A stretch of DNA of 64,000 nucleotides from Bacteroidales bacterium (GCA_017962845.1 JAGCUN010000026.1:17056-81055); one strand, 5' to 3'. Positions 8,640 through 16,954 are shown, counted from the first letter of the stretch. The notes: generated by a model from the sequence alone, not told the origin. A program made the numbers and translations.

Positions 8640-10301
8640 ATGAGCTATCCATCGAAACTCTTCGCCACCTTGCTATACACCCTGCTAACGTTGGGACTGT
8701 TGGTCTGCGCCCATGTCGGTCTCACCAGCTGCCAGCACAGTCATCGCGCAAGCGGCGACAAGAGCGAATTCGCTGATATAGAAAATCTTGACGAGGAAAA
8801 TCTCCCCTCCATCTTCCAAATTGGCACCTTCTATATCGGCAAAGTCAATGGTAAAGAATGCATCATTACCATCCGTAATTTCAACAAAAAGAATTTCAAT
8901 GGAACACTTTATAGAATCAATGATAAAGCCCTGCTTGAACCGATACCGATAAGTGGGAAGGTAAAGAAAAAGAAGTGTGTCATCTCCCTGCCAGACAAAA
9001 AATTATCATGGAACAAACTAAAAATCAGCGGCGATGCCAACCAACTGCAAGGAGAGTATGACGGGGGCAGTTTTTCCTTCAAAAAATATGCACAGCCTGC
9101 TTTCAAAACTATAGAAAAGCAGAATCGTTATAAGGAAGAATGCTTTGAGATAGAGACCATTCGCGATGTTAAGTATGGAACAGCAAAAGGATATTGGGTA
9201 TCGCGACCTGAGACTTCGAATGATTATGCCAAAATCATCACCTCAGGCATTGCCAAAACTCTTTCGAAGAAGGACTTTGACCTATACATGGACATTTATC
9301 TTCCGAAGGACGATACGATGAAACAGCGACCGATGGTGATGTTCATCCACGGAGGCGGCTTTTTCATCGGCGACAAACGCGACAATCCCATCGTGCTGTG
9401 GTGCCAGCACTACGCCAAGATGGGCTACGTGGCGGTCTCCATCAATTACCGCATGGGGTTCAAGCCGTCGAAGGCTTCCATTGAGCGGTGCGGATACAGT
9501 GCCGCGCAGGACGCGCACGCCGCCATGCGTTTTCTCATCCACAACAAAGAGAAGTACCGCATCAACCCCAACTACTTGTTTGTGGCGGGCAGCAGCGCAG
9601 GAGGCATCACCACCCTCAACCTTGCCTTCATGCGCAACGCCAACCGTCCCGAATCGGCAGAGGGCGGATTGTTCAACGAAGATTTGGGCAGCATCGAGTC
9701 GAGCGGCAATTCACTGAAAGAGACCTTCAAGATACGCTGTATCGCCAACATGTGGGGCTCCGTTCACGACATCAACATGATCGACAACGCCAAAATCTCC
9801 ATCATCTCCTTCCACGGCGATGCCGACAAAGTGGTGCCATACGGCACGGACGTCCCCTTCAAGGACATCAAACTGAACATCAGCAATCTGTTTTTCAACA
9901 AGATGTACGGCTCAAAGTCCATCCATGAACGGGCGAAGAAACTGGGGTATCGCGAAGAACTGCACACCTTTCCAGGATGCGGACATGCACCTCACGTAGA
10001 TGCCAACAACCAGCCCAACGAAAAATTCTATTTCATCCAAGAAAAGACCACCAATTTCTTCTATAAGGAATTCGGAAGTGAGGATGTCAGCATTCAATAT
10101 GCCGGTGGACAGCGTTTCGCCCTCAACAATCCCAACGTGACAAGCTGCTACTGGCGCATCACCGGCGGTCTCATCTTGTCCACCAACAAGGGCAGCGTCA
10201 GAGCCGTATGGCTGCCCGATGCGCGCGAACACAAGCTCGAATGCGTGGGGAGGTTGGAAAATGGAGCTGGATTTAGTGCGATTTATGATGAAGGGATGTG
10301 A
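8640..10301 (+). CDS. Alpha/beta-hydrolase (carboxylesterase-like) lipoprotein
   Basis: Probable secreted esterase of 553 residues. I chose ATG 8640 because the promoter lies at 8611-8619 and because this start gives a clean lipoprotein signal ending in GLTSC (Cys31). Residues 50-160 form an extra N-terminal beta domain. The hydrolase domain has the oxyanion motif HGGGF (237-241), the nucleophile elbow GSSAG (Ser319), a candidate acid in GDADKVVP (Asp396) and a candidate base in GCGHAP (His449), as in the BD-FAE/carboxylesterase group. The last 70 or so residues look like an Ig/PKD-like beta domain (CYWRITGGLI). The substrate (acetylated or feruloylated sugar, or another ester) cannot be told. 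A tandem repeat starts 22 bp after the stop codon. Confidence 0.82.
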   Translation: MSYPSKLFATLLYTLLTLGLLVCAHVGLTSCQHSHRASGDKSEFADIENLDEENLPSIFQIGTFYIGKVNGKECIITIRNFNKKNFNGTLYRINDKALLEPIPISGKVKKKKCVISLPDKKLSWNKLKISGDANQLQGEYDGGSFSFKKYAQPAFKTIEKQNRYKEECFEIETIRDVKYGTAKGYWVSRPETSNDYAKIITSGIAKTLSKKDFDLYMDIYLPKDDTMKQRPMVMFIHGGGFFIGDKRDNPIVLWCQHYAKMGYVAVSINYRMGFKPSKASIERCGYSAAQDAHAAMRFLIHNKEKYRINPNYLFVAGSSAGGITTLNLAFMRNANRPESAEGGLFNEDLGSIESSGNSLKETFKIRCIANMWGSVHDINMIDNAKISIISFHGDADKVVPYGTDVPFKDIKLNISNLFFNKMYGSKSIHERAKKLGYREELHTFPGCGHAPHVDANNQPNEKFYFIQEKTTNFFYKEFGSEDVSIQYAGGQRFALNNPNVTSCYWRITGGLILSTNKGSVRAVWLPDAREHKLECVGRLENGAGFSAIYDEGM

Positions 10302-10323
10302 GGATGGGAGTGTATGAGTATGG

Positions 10324-10491
10324 GATGAAGAGATGAAGAGATGAAAAGATGAAAAGATGAAAAGATGAAAAGATGAAGAGATGAAAAGATGAAGAGATGA
10401 AGAGATGAAAAGATGAAAAGATGAAAAGATGAAAAGATGAAGAGATGAAAAGATGAAGAGATGAAGAGATGAAAAGATGAAAAGATGAAGA
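10324..10491 (+). repeat. 8-bp tandem repeat (GATGAARA), 21 units, with 64-bp higher-order period
   Basis: Twenty-one consecutive units of GATGAAGA or GATGAAAA without indels. Scoring the variable seventh base gives GGAAAAGA GGAAAAGA GGAAG: two full copies of an eight-unit (64-bp) block and a partial third. The array fills most of the gap between the esterase and the vWA lipoprotein. It is purine-only apart from the T in each unit. No open frame of interest crosses it. Confidence 0.95.
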
Positions 10492-10538
10492 GATTAGGGG
10501 GATATGATTTGAAGATTCAATATTAAAAAATAACCATT

Positions 10539-11672
10539 ATGAAAAGATTTGTTTTTTTGATGTTCACCGTCTGCTTATCGGCAGCGTTTTTGATGACCTC
10601 TTGTAAGGATCCCGAACCGGAGCCCACTCCCTCACCCTACGACCAGGTGCTGACCAAAGACGGCATCTACCTTTCGATTTATGCCTTCAACAACGGCATC
10701 GTGTCGAAGATGGACTACACCCTGATCGACAACCAGTCGTCAGACCTCATCCAGAACTGGATCCGCAACTTGCAGAACAACGAGGATGCCACCGCGCTGC
10801 TCTACACCATCGACAGCTCGTTGAACACGCTCAACCGCACGCAGTTCCCGAAAAGTCTTTCGAGCCTGCACATGGTCAACTTCACCGATGGTATCGACAA
10901 TGCCTCTGTCTATTTCTCCAACAGCCAGTGGGGCACGCACTACGCCAACCGCAACGAATACCAGACTGCGTTGAAAAACCGCTTGCGCAACGGCACTTTC
11001 CATGGCCTCTCCATGTCGGCCTTCGGCGTTGGCGTACAGAGTGCGTCCATCGACCCCATCGTGTTCAACTCCACCATCCAGGACATCTCCAGCAGCGACG
11101 ACAAGGCCCGCGTGCTGGCCAACTTCGCCTCTGTGAACCAGGAGTTTGAGCAGATCGCCAACAGCATCTCCTCCACCACGACGGTCACCGATGTCACCTT
11201 CTCGTTCACCTGCGGCGGTTCCGACCGCATCGCCTTCGTGTTCGACGGGGCAGCCTCGCCGGCACTCTCCACCTGCAAAATCGAGGCGACGCTGAATGCC
11301 AACAACACTCTCAGCGACATCGAATACACCGGCCTCACCTCCTCATCGGCAGCCACCATCACCGGACAGCACGTCAACGGCTCCATCTTCTCGTTCACCT
11401 TCAAGAACCTGAGAACCACCAACAACGAAGTACCTTCCACCTACGACGTGCGTCTGTTCAAGGAGTCGCTGGGCTTAGGCGGCAACACCTACGCACAGGA
11501 TGTGGAGTTCAACCCGCAATCACAGACCTACACGCAGACGCAGACCAAGACCGCCGGTATCATCCTCGTGCTGGATGTCAGTAGCTCGTTGGGCAGCAAC
11601 TTCGTGAATGTGCAGGAGGCCGCCTGCAACTTCGTGCAGATTCTGGCCGATTCGCAGAAGAAGAAACACTAA
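10539..11672 (+). CDS. Lipoprotein with von Willebrand A motifs in permuted order
   Basis: A 377-residue lipoprotein (lipobox MTSC, Cys22). The three metal-site (MIDAS) motifs of a vWA domain are present but out of order. Residues 40-210 hold a strand like vWA beta-2 (YLSIYAFNN), the threonine motif DATALLYTID (Thr85), NFTDGIDN (Asp117) and SAFGVGV. A beta-rich insert follows (215-335). The DxSxS motif, normally the N-terminal one, sits at the end in LVLDVSSSLGS (346-352) and is followed by its usual helix. vWA proteins bind partners through a divalent metal; the partner here is unknown. The family appears to exist in other Bacteroidales (from memory). It ends in a terminator that overlaps the kamA promoter. 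Confidence 0.75.
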   Translation: MKRFVFLMFTVCLSAAFLMTSCKDPEPEPTPSPYDQVLTKDGIYLSIYAFNNGIVSKMDYTLIDNQSSDLIQNWIRNLQNNEDATALLYTIDSSLNTLNRTQFPKSLSSLHMVNFTDGIDNASVYFSNSQWGTHYANRNEYQTALKNRLRNGTFHGLSMSAFGVGVQSASIDPIVFNSTIQDISSSDDKARVLANFASVNQEFEQIANSISSTTTVTDVTFSFTCGGSDRIAFVFDGAASPALSTCKIEATLNANNTLSDIEYTGLTSSSAATITGQHVNGSIFSFTFKNLRTTNNEVPSTYDVRLFKESLGLGGNTYAQDVEFNPQSQTYTQTQTKTAGIILVLDVSSSLGSNFVNVQEAACNFVQILADSQKKKH

Positions 11673-11700
11673 TCTGCCATCAGCAGGAAATTTGAAAATA

Positions 11701-11737
11701 ATTGGGAGGACCGGATGCGGGAATCCCAATTTTTTTT
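11701..11737 (+). terminator. Terminator of the vWA lipoprotein gene, overlapping the kamA promoter
   Basis: Stem ATTGGGA / TCCCAAT (11701-11707 with 11724-11730), 16-nt loop, then seven T. The T tract runs directly into the kamA -7 element. Confidence 0.75.
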
Positions 11738-11738
11738 G

Positions 11739-11747
11739 TACCTTTGC
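11739..11747 (+). promoter_or_regulatory. -7 promoter element for kamA
   Basis: TACCTTTGC, 46 bp before the kamA start codon. Confidence 0.75.
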
Positions 11748-11792
11748 AGCCGTCTTAACACCAACAGAATTATTATATAAAATATTGATACA

Positions 11793-13034
11793 ATGGCAAG
11801 TAGAAGAAAAGAACTCTTTCCGAATGTTACCGATGAGCAATGGAACGATTGGAAATGGCAAGTGCAACACAGAATTGAGAACCTCGAACAGCTGAAGCAG
11901 TATGTGGAGCTGACCCCCGAAGAGGCTGAAGGCGTGAGCAAGACCCTCCAGACCCTCCGTATGGCCATCACCCCGTACTATCTCAGCCTGATTGACCCGA
12001 ACGACCCGTACTGCCCGATCCGCCGCCAAGCCATCCCGACGGCCGCCGAGGTGCATCAGTCGCCTGCCGACCTGCTGGATCCGCTCCACGAGGATGAGGA
12101 CTCCCCGGTGCCGGGTCTCACCCACCGTTATCCCGACCGTGTGCTGCTGCTCATCACCGACCAGTGCTCGATGTACTGCCGTCACTGCACGCGCCGCCGT
12201 TTCGCCGGCCAGCACGACTGCCAGATGCCGCAGGAGCGCATCCAGAAAGCCATCGACTACATTGCCCGCACCCCGCAGGTTCGCGACGTGCTCCTCTCCG
12301 GCGGCGACGCCCTCATGGTCAACGACCAGGTGCTGGAGTCCATCATCCAGCGGCTGCGCGCCATCCCGCACGTTGAAATCATCCGTCTCGGCACCCGCAC
12401 GCCCGTCGTATGCCCCCAGCGTATCACCGACGACCTCTGCAACATGCTGAAGAAATACCATCCGATCTGGGTGAACACCCACTTCAACCACCCGAACGAA
12501 ATCACACCCGAAGCTACGGAAGCCTGCGCAAAACTCGCTAACGCCGGTATCCCGCTCGGAAACCAGTCGGTGCTGTTGCGCGGTGTGAACGACTGCGTGC
12601 ATGTGATGAAGACCCTCGTGCAGGGCCTCGTCAAGATCCGCGTACGTCCTTACTATATTTACCAGTGCGACCTTTCCATGGGTCTCGAACATTTCCGCAC
12701 GCCCGTTTCCAAGGGTATCGAAATCATCGAGAACCTGCGCGGTCACACCTCCGGCTATGCCGTTCCCACCTTCGTGGTGGATGCCCCTGGCGGTGGTGGC
12801 AAGACCCCGGTGATGCCCAACTACGTCATCTCACAAAGCCCCAACAAGGTGATCTTGAGAAACTTCGAGGGCGTTATCACCACCTACACCGAGCCCACCG
12901 ACTACAAAGAGGAGTGCCACTGCGAGAAATGCCAGCAGCATCCGCACGCCGAAGGTGTCGCCTCCCTGTTGCGCGGCGAGCATCTGGCTCTCGAACCGCA
13001 GGATTTGGAACGCAAAAAGCGTCACAACAAATAG
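11793..13034 (+). CDS. kamA: Lysine 2,3-aminomutase (radical SAM, PLP)
   Basis: Interconverts L-lysine and L-beta-lysine, the first step of lysine fermentation to acetate and butyrate. The 413-residue length matches the clostridial enzyme closely. The radical-SAM cluster motif is CSMYCRHC (Cys125, Cys129, Cys132). The PLP lysine is Lys337 in PGGGGK, and the zinc ligands are Cys268 and the CHCEKC cluster near the C terminus; these positions agree with the Clostridium enzyme. In fermenters kamA usually sits with kamD, kamE, kdd and kce, none of which is in the window. The gene stands alone between its own promoter and terminator. Beta-lysine could also serve as an osmolyte. Confidence 0.95.
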   Translation: MASRRKELFPNVTDEQWNDWKWQVQHRIENLEQLKQYVELTPEEAEGVSKTLQTLRMAITPYYLSLIDPNDPYCPIRRQAIPTAAEVHQSPADLLDPLHEDEDSPVPGLTHRYPDRVLLLITDQCSMYCRHCTRRRFAGQHDCQMPQERIQKAIDYIARTPQVRDVLLSGGDALMVNDQVLESIIQRLRAIPHVEIIRLGTRTPVVCPQRITDDLCNMLKKYHPIWVNTHFNHPNEITPEATEACAKLANAGIPLGNQSVLLRGVNDCVHVMKTLVQGLVKIRVRPYYIYQCDLSMGLEHFRTPVSKGIEIIENLRGHTSGYAVPTFVVDAPGGGGKTPVMPNYVISQSPNKVILRNFEGVITTYTEPTDYKEECHCEKCQQHPHAEGVASLLRGEHLALEPQDLERKKRHNK

Positions 13035-13056
13035 AAAATTTCCAAATTTCATATCC

Positions 13057-13090
13057 AATAGAGGTACAGCAATGTGCCTCTATTTTTATT
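13057..13090 (+). terminator. Terminator of kamA
   Basis: 12-bp stem (AATAGAGGTACA with TGTGCCTCTATT, one T-G wobble), 4-nt loop, then a T-rich tail. Confidence 0.85.
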
Positions 13091-13166
13091 TTTATGTTAT
13101 AATAAAGTAGTATTCAGTATTTTATAAAAATTTTCAATCAACTACTATTTCTTTCAAAAAAAGCTG

Positions 13167-13175
13167 TATTTTTGC
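13167..13175 (+). promoter_or_regulatory. -7 promoter element for tRNA-Val
   Basis: TATTTTTGC, 12 bp before the first base of the tRNA. Confidence 0.7.
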
Positions 13176-13186
13176 GCCACTTAAAT

Positions 13187-13261
13187 GGGCCGTTAGCTCA
13201 GTTGGTTCAGAGCGCTGCTTTCACACGGCAGAGGTCACTGGTTCAAATCCAGTACGACCCA
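13187..13261 (+). tRNA. tRNA-Val (anticodon CAC)
   Basis: Cloverleaf: acceptor GGGCCGT/ACGACCC, D stem GCTC/GAGC, anticodon stem CTGCT/GGCAG with loop TTCACAC, T stem ACTGG/CCAGT with loop TTCAAAT, discriminator A. The anticodon CAC reads GUG. CCA is not encoded. The acceptor stem has a C4-A69 mismatch (A at 13257). A terminator follows at once. Confidence 0.92.
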
Positions 13262-13265
13262 CACG

Positions 13266-13291
13266 AAGAGACCGAACAGGTCTCTTTTTTT
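13266..13291 (+). terminator. Terminator of tRNA-Val
   Basis: Stem AAGAGACC / GGTCTCTT with a 5-nt loop and a run of T. Confidence 0.85.
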
Positions 13292-13312
13292 ATAATCAGC
13301 GTCGCACTGACA

Positions 13313-13352
13313 AAACAAAAACGGGCGCGCGGCTTCAGCCGTGCGCCCGTTT
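13313..13352 (-). terminator. Terminator of the reverse rubrerythrin gene
   Basis: Strong GC-rich hairpin (13321-13333 with 13338-13350, one mismatch, loop TTCA), followed on the minus strand by TTTTGTTTTG. Confidence 0.85.
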
Positions 13353-13369
13353 CATCATGAGGCCAGATA

Positions 13370-13924
13370 CTATTTCTTGAAATATCTGTTGTACAGACCT
13401 TCGAAGCCTTTGCCGTGGCGGGCCTCATCCTTAGCCATCTCGTGAACGGTGTCGTGGATGGCGTCGAGGTTCTGCTCCTTGGCATTGCGGGCGATGCGCA
13501 TCTTGTCTTCGCAAGCGCCGGCCTCAGCGTTCATGCGCTTCTCGAGGTTGGTCTTGGTGTCCCACACCACATCACCGAGCAGCTCGGCGAACTTGGCGGC
13601 GTGTTCGGCCTCTTCCCAAGCGTAGCGCTTGAAAGCCTCAGCAATTTCCGGATAGCCTTCGCGGTCGGCCTGACGGCTCATCGCCAGATACATGCCCACC
13701 TCCGAACATTCGCCGTTGAAATGAGCGTTGAGGTCTTTGATCATCTCCTCGGTGGTGCCTTCCTTGGCGATTCCGATGACGTGCTCGGTCACAAAAGTAA
13801 GGGCATCATCCTCTTTCAGCTCTTTGAACTTGCTTTTCGGCACTTTGCACTGGGGGCAAAAATCGGGAGCATCGTCACCTTCGTGAACGTAACCACATAC
13901 GGTACAGATAAATTTTTTCTTCAT
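13370..13924 (-). CDS. Reverse rubrerythrin (rubredoxin-ferritin-like peroxidase)
   Basis: Protects anaerobes by reducing hydrogen peroxide (and oxygen) with electrons from NADH via partner proteins. At 184 residues, the rubredoxin domain comes first (Cys7, Cys10, Cys23, Cys26; CTVCGY and CPQC), then a ferritin-like four-helix domain from about residue 45. Its di-iron ligands lie in motifs such as [18 protein letters not shown] and EARHGKGF. This domain order, opposite to classical rubrerythrin, is that of clostridial reverse rubrerythrins. It is a single-gene unit with promoter at 13981-13989 and a strong terminator. Confidence 0.93.
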   Translation of the reverse strand: MKKKFICTVCGYVHEGDDAPDFCPQCKVPKSKFKELKEDDALTFVTEHVIGIAKEGTTEEMIKDLNAHFNGECSEVGMYLAMSRQADREGYPEIAEAFKRYAWEEAEHAAKFAELLGDVVWDTKTNLEKRMNAEAGACEDKMRIARNAKEQNLDAIHDTVHEMAKDEARHGKGFEGLYNRYFKK

Positions 13925-13980
13925 AATGCTTTGGTTTTTTTGGATTAATTATTGGTTGATTCTTCGTTGAATTCGATTCA

Positions 13981-13989
13981 GCAAAGATA
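13981..13989 (-). promoter_or_regulatory. -7 promoter element for reverse rubrerythrin
   Basis: TATCTTTGC on the minus strand, 57 bp before the start codon. Confidence 0.75.
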
Positions 13990-14069
13990 CAACATTTTTT
14001 TCTTAAAACTGAATCATCACGGAGAAAAAATTTTTTTCTTAAAGGATAGAGTGATAATGAAAAAAGTTG

Positions 14070-14078
14070 TACTTTTGC
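14070..14078 (+). promoter_or_regulatory. -7 promoter element for the SRP RNA
   Basis: TACTTTTGC; its G and C lie 5 bp before the first base of the closing stem of the RNA. Confidence 0.8.
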
Positions 14079-14082
14079 AGTC

Positions 14083-14180
14083 GGGTAAGTCTTATACAAT
14101 CTGCTCCCTTTCAACTCCCCCAGGGCAGGAATGCAGCAAGGGTACATTGGTTGTAGCGATGTGATGTAAGTAGCTTACCC
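14083..14180 (+). ncRNA. ffs: Signal recognition particle RNA (4.5S type)
   Basis: The ends pair (GGGTAAG at 14083 with CTTACCC at 14174), giving a rod of about 98 nt. The apical part has the conserved Ffh-binding core: GGCAGGAATGCAGCAAGG, with a GGAA tetraloop closed by CA/TG and the AGCA internal loop. It is the short bacterial form without an Alu domain. Promoter at 14070; a T-rich stretch follows. The RNA guides ribosomes making membrane proteins to the translocon. Confidence 0.92.
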
Positions 14181-14199
14181 TCTTTTATTTATAAGCATT

Positions 14200-14820
14200 A
14201 TGTTTCTGAAAATATATCCCGAAAACCCCAACCCGCGCGAAATACAAAAGGCGGTGGATTGTCTGATGGATGGCGGCATTATCATCTATCCTACTGACAC
14301 CATCTATGGTATCGGGTGCGATATTTTCAAACCGAAAGCCATCGAACGCATCTCCGAGATGCTGGGCGACAAGAAAAAGAAGAGCGCGATGACCTTCATC
14401 TGCCACGACCTCAGTCACCTCTCTGCCTACTGCAAACCCATCAACAACAACATCTTCAAGGTGATGAAGCGCACACTGCCCGGTCCCTACACTTTCATTT
14501 TGGAGGCCAACAACGACGTGCCTAAGTTGCTGCAAAGCAACAAGAAAACCGTCGGCATCCGCGTGCCCGACAACTCCATCATCCGCGAGATTGTGCGGGT
14601 ATTGGGCCACCCCATCCTCTCCACCTCCGTGAAAGACGACGACGAGGTCATCGAATACACCACCGACCCCGAACTGATTTACGAGCGCTATGGCGACCAG
14701 GTGGATATGTTGATCGATGGCGGCTACGGCGACAATGTGCCCTCTACTGTGGTGGACTGCACCTCCGGCGAGATTGAGGTGGTGCGCGAGGGCAAAGGCG
14801 ACATCGATTTGCTGTATTAA
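14200..14820 (+). CDS. L-threonylcarbamoyladenylate synthase (Sua5/YciO/YrdC family)
   Basis: Makes threonylcarbamoyl-AMP from threonine, bicarbonate and ATP, the first step of the t6A37 modification of ANN-decoding tRNAs. It is 206 residues, a single YrdC domain. Motifs seen: IIYPTDTIYGIGCD (28-41), KKKKSAMTF (the KxR/K region), LPGPYTFIL and VGIRVPDN, and the pocket LSTSVK. It lacks the C-terminal Sua5 domain, so it resembles TsaC/YciO more than long Sua5. It begins 20 bp after the SRP RNA and probably opens the operon through 20709. Whether it is the essential t6A enzyme or a YciO paralog cannot be decided here. Confidence 0.9.
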   Translation: MFLKIYPENPNPREIQKAVDCLMDGGIIIYPTDTIYGIGCDIFKPKAIERISEMLGDKKKKSAMTFICHDLSHLSAYCKPINNNIFKVMKRTLPGPYTFILEANNDVPKLLQSNKKTVGIRVPDNSIIREIVRVLGHPILSTSVKDDDEVIEYTTDPELIYERYGDQVDMLIDGGYGDNVPSTVVDCTSGEIEVVREGKGDIDLLY

Positions 14821-14835
14821 CCAATCTGCGAAGCC

Positions 14836-16152
14836 GTGTTCAGGAAAATCATCAACACGCTGGGAACCAAGGTGCTGGGAGCATTACTCAGCTTCATCGT
14901 CTCGGCTGTGATTTCGCAAATGGTCGGCGATGTCGGCAAGGGCGAGCAGACCCTGCTGCTCTCCACCATCGCCTTCATCCTGATCTTCTCCGACATCGTG
15001 AGCGGTGCCAGTTTGGTGTATCTCACTCCCAAGCATCCGTTCTCCAAGCTATTTGTACCCAGCTATTTATGGTCCACGCTGGTCGGACTCACCGCCGCAG
15101 CGGTCATCCCGCTGTTCTATCACAACCTGCCGCACGTCATCGCCCTGCACATCGGGTTGTTGTCGGTGCTGTCGTCGCTGAGCGCGGTCAACACCACCAT
15201 TCTCATCGGGCGAGAGCGGGTGCGGGCCGCCAACTGGGTGAATCTGTGGCAGCCTGCGGCGTTGTTGGCCACCCTCTGCATCTGCTACTTCCAGTTTGAG
15301 ATGCTCAACCTCAACGCCTACATCATCGCCCTGTATGTGGCGTACGGCGGCAGCTGGCTGGCCGGACTTTTCCTGCTGCGCAACGAGTTCCGTGGCTTTC
15401 GCGTCCATGCGTGGCACGAGTACCGCGAGGTGCTGCGCGACCTGTTCCGCTTCGGCCTGCTGAACCAGAGCAGCCACTTTGTGCAGTTTTTCAATCTTCG
15501 TTTAAGTTATTATTTGTTAGATACTTATGTTGACATTGGAAGTACAGGTGTCTTTTCCAATGCGGTGTCGCTAGTGGAGGCGGTATGGATTATCAGCCGC
15601 AGCATCGCGCTGGTGCAGTACGCCCGCATCGCCAATGCCGACGACCAGGCCTACTCGCAGCGGCTGACGCTGGAGTTGAGCAAGGTATGTCTGCTGGTGT
15701 CGGCGGCGGCTATGATCCTGTTGGCCTGTTTCCCGCCGGCTTTCTACCGACTGCTGTTCGGCCCCGAGTTCGGCGAGGTCACCTACCTGATATGGATTCT
15801 GGCCCCCGGCGCGCTGCTCTACTGCCTCGCGCTCATCTTCGGGCACTATTATTCCGGCATCGGCAAATACCATATTAATACCTATACGGCACTTTGCGGG
15901 GTGGTGTTCACCCTGCTCTGCGGTTTCACCCTGATTCCCGCCATCGGCATCTACGGGGCCGCCATCACCACCACCTGCGCGAATGCCGCCAATGCCATCT
16001 TCATCTCCATCTTATTCCTCAAACAGAGCCACTTACGCATATCTGATTTCATCATCACACCACAAAATATCCGTCAATATTATATAGAACTGAAAGGGTA
16101 TTGCCATTCGGCCATTCACCCTAAAACAGAAATCCCTCAAAAACATGAATAG
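14836..16152 (+). CDS. Polysaccharide/lipid-linked oligosaccharide flippase (MOP family)
   Basis: Integral membrane protein of 438 residues with about twelve hydrophobic segments, of the Wzx/RfbX type that flips lipid-linked glycans across the inner membrane. The start codon is GTG at 14836, 15 bp after the upstream stop codon; the N terminus MFRKIINTLGTKVLGALLSF is typical. It overlaps the next gene by 8 bp, which suggests translational coupling. No sugar-nucleotide or polymerase genes are nearby, so the glycan is unknown. Confidence 0.85.
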   Translation: MFRKIINTLGTKVLGALLSFIVSAVISQMVGDVGKGEQTLLLSTIAFILIFSDIVSGASLVYLTPKHPFSKLFVPSYLWSTLVGLTAAAVIPLFYHNLPHVIALHIGLLSVLSSLSAVNTTILIGRERVRAANWVNLWQPAALLATLCICYFQFEMLNLNAYIIALYVAYGGSWLAGLFLLRNEFRGFRVHAWHEYREVLRDLFRFGLLNQSSHFVQFFNLRLSYYLLDTYVDIGSTGVFSNAVSLVEAVWIISRSIALVQYARIANADDQAYSQRLTLELSKVCLLVSAAAMILLACFPPAFYRLLFGPEFGEVTYLIWILAPGALLYCLALIFGHYYSGIGKYHINTYTALCGVVFTLLCGFTLIPAIGIYGAAITTTCANAANAIFISILFLKQSHLRISDFIITPQNIRQYYIELKGYCHSAIHPKTEIPQKHE

Positions 16153-16954
16153 AATCCATAAAGCGCTGAAAGCCTTCGGTTTAATTCTTCGTCACCCCTA
16201 CCTGTTGAACCACGTTCTCAATGATGAGGAGGTGATGCACAGGGAGGTAGCGAAACAGTATCCGTTTCCGGACGGGTTGCCGGTAGTGCCCTTGACCGAT
16301 TGGCTGCCGGACGGTCAGCAGACCGTTTCGCCCTACACCTATCTGTCGGGCGGCACCTGGCCCACCGATTTAGCTCTGCTGAAAACCTTGGCGGCACATT
16401 TCCAGGCTGAGAGTTATTTTGAGATTGGCACGTGGCGCGGGGAGAGTGTGGCTAACGTGGCCTCCATCGTGCCGCACTGCACCACGCTGAACCTTTCGCG
16501 GGAAGAGATTTTACAACTCACTCATTCTGAAGAGTATGCAGATTTACATTTCTTCTTTTCACAAAATCTTCCGAACGTCACCCAGCTGTTAGGCGACTCC
16601 GCTACCTTCGATTTTTCGCCCTACGAAAAGCAGTTCGACCTGATTTTTATTGATGGCGACCATCATTACGAGGCGGTTCGGCGCGACACGCAATCCGTTC
16701 TTCCTTTATTAAAAAATGAAAAATCCATCATCGTGTGGCACGACTACGCCTACGATCCCGAAAAGATACGGTGGAGCGTATTCAAGGGCATTTTGGACGG
16801 ACTTCCCAAGGAGTTGCACCCGAGGTTGGCGCACATCTCCAACACCCTATGCGCGGTGTTGCTGCCCGAGCCCGCTATCGGCTGCCAGCCGCTGGTGCCG
16901 TATGCGAAGCCGAATCATTATTTCGACATTACCATTAAAGCGAAAAAATTATAA
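16145..16954 (+). CDS. Class I SAM-dependent methyltransferase
   Basis: 269 residues. The SAM-binding loop is FEIGTWRGES (92-101), followed by the acidic motif IFIDGDHHYEAV (167-178), typical of the Methyltransf_24 group, members of which often act on sugars or glycans. Its overlap with the flippase by 8 bp suggests a role in surface-glycan tailoring; that is inference. The stop codon overlaps the next start by one base. Confidence 0.8.
   Translation: MNRIHKALKAFGLILRHPYLLNHVLNDEEVMHREVAKQYPFPDGLPVVPLTDWLPDGQQTVSPYTYLSGGTWPTDLALLKTLAAHFQAESYFEIGTWRGESVANVASIVPHCTTLNLSREEILQLTHSEEYADLHFFFSQNLPNVTQLLGDSATFDFSPYEKQFDLIFIDGDHHYEAVRRDTQSVLPLLKNEKSIIVWHDYAYDPEKIRWSVFKGILDGLPKELHPRLAHISNTLCAVLLPEPAIGCQPLVPYAKPNHYFDITIKAKKL

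Noticed and set aside
8616..8640. TTG at 8616 as start of the esterase gene
   Set aside because: It overlaps the -7 promoter element; ATG 8640 gives a proper lipoprotein signal.
10324..10491. Repeat-containing coding sequence
   Set aside because: The 8-bp unit would shift frame at each copy, and the array lies between a stop codon and the next start.
11520..12746. Minus-strand open frame of 408 codons opposite kamA and the end of the vWA gene
   Set aside because: It crosses two real genes, their terminator and promoter, and has no recognisable domain.
13172..13360. 62-codon open frame over the tRNA-Val gene
   Set aside because: It covers a tRNA and two terminators.
13952..14164. 70-codon open frame over the SRP RNA
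   Set aside because: It starts upstream of the promoter of a clear structured RNA and ends inside it.
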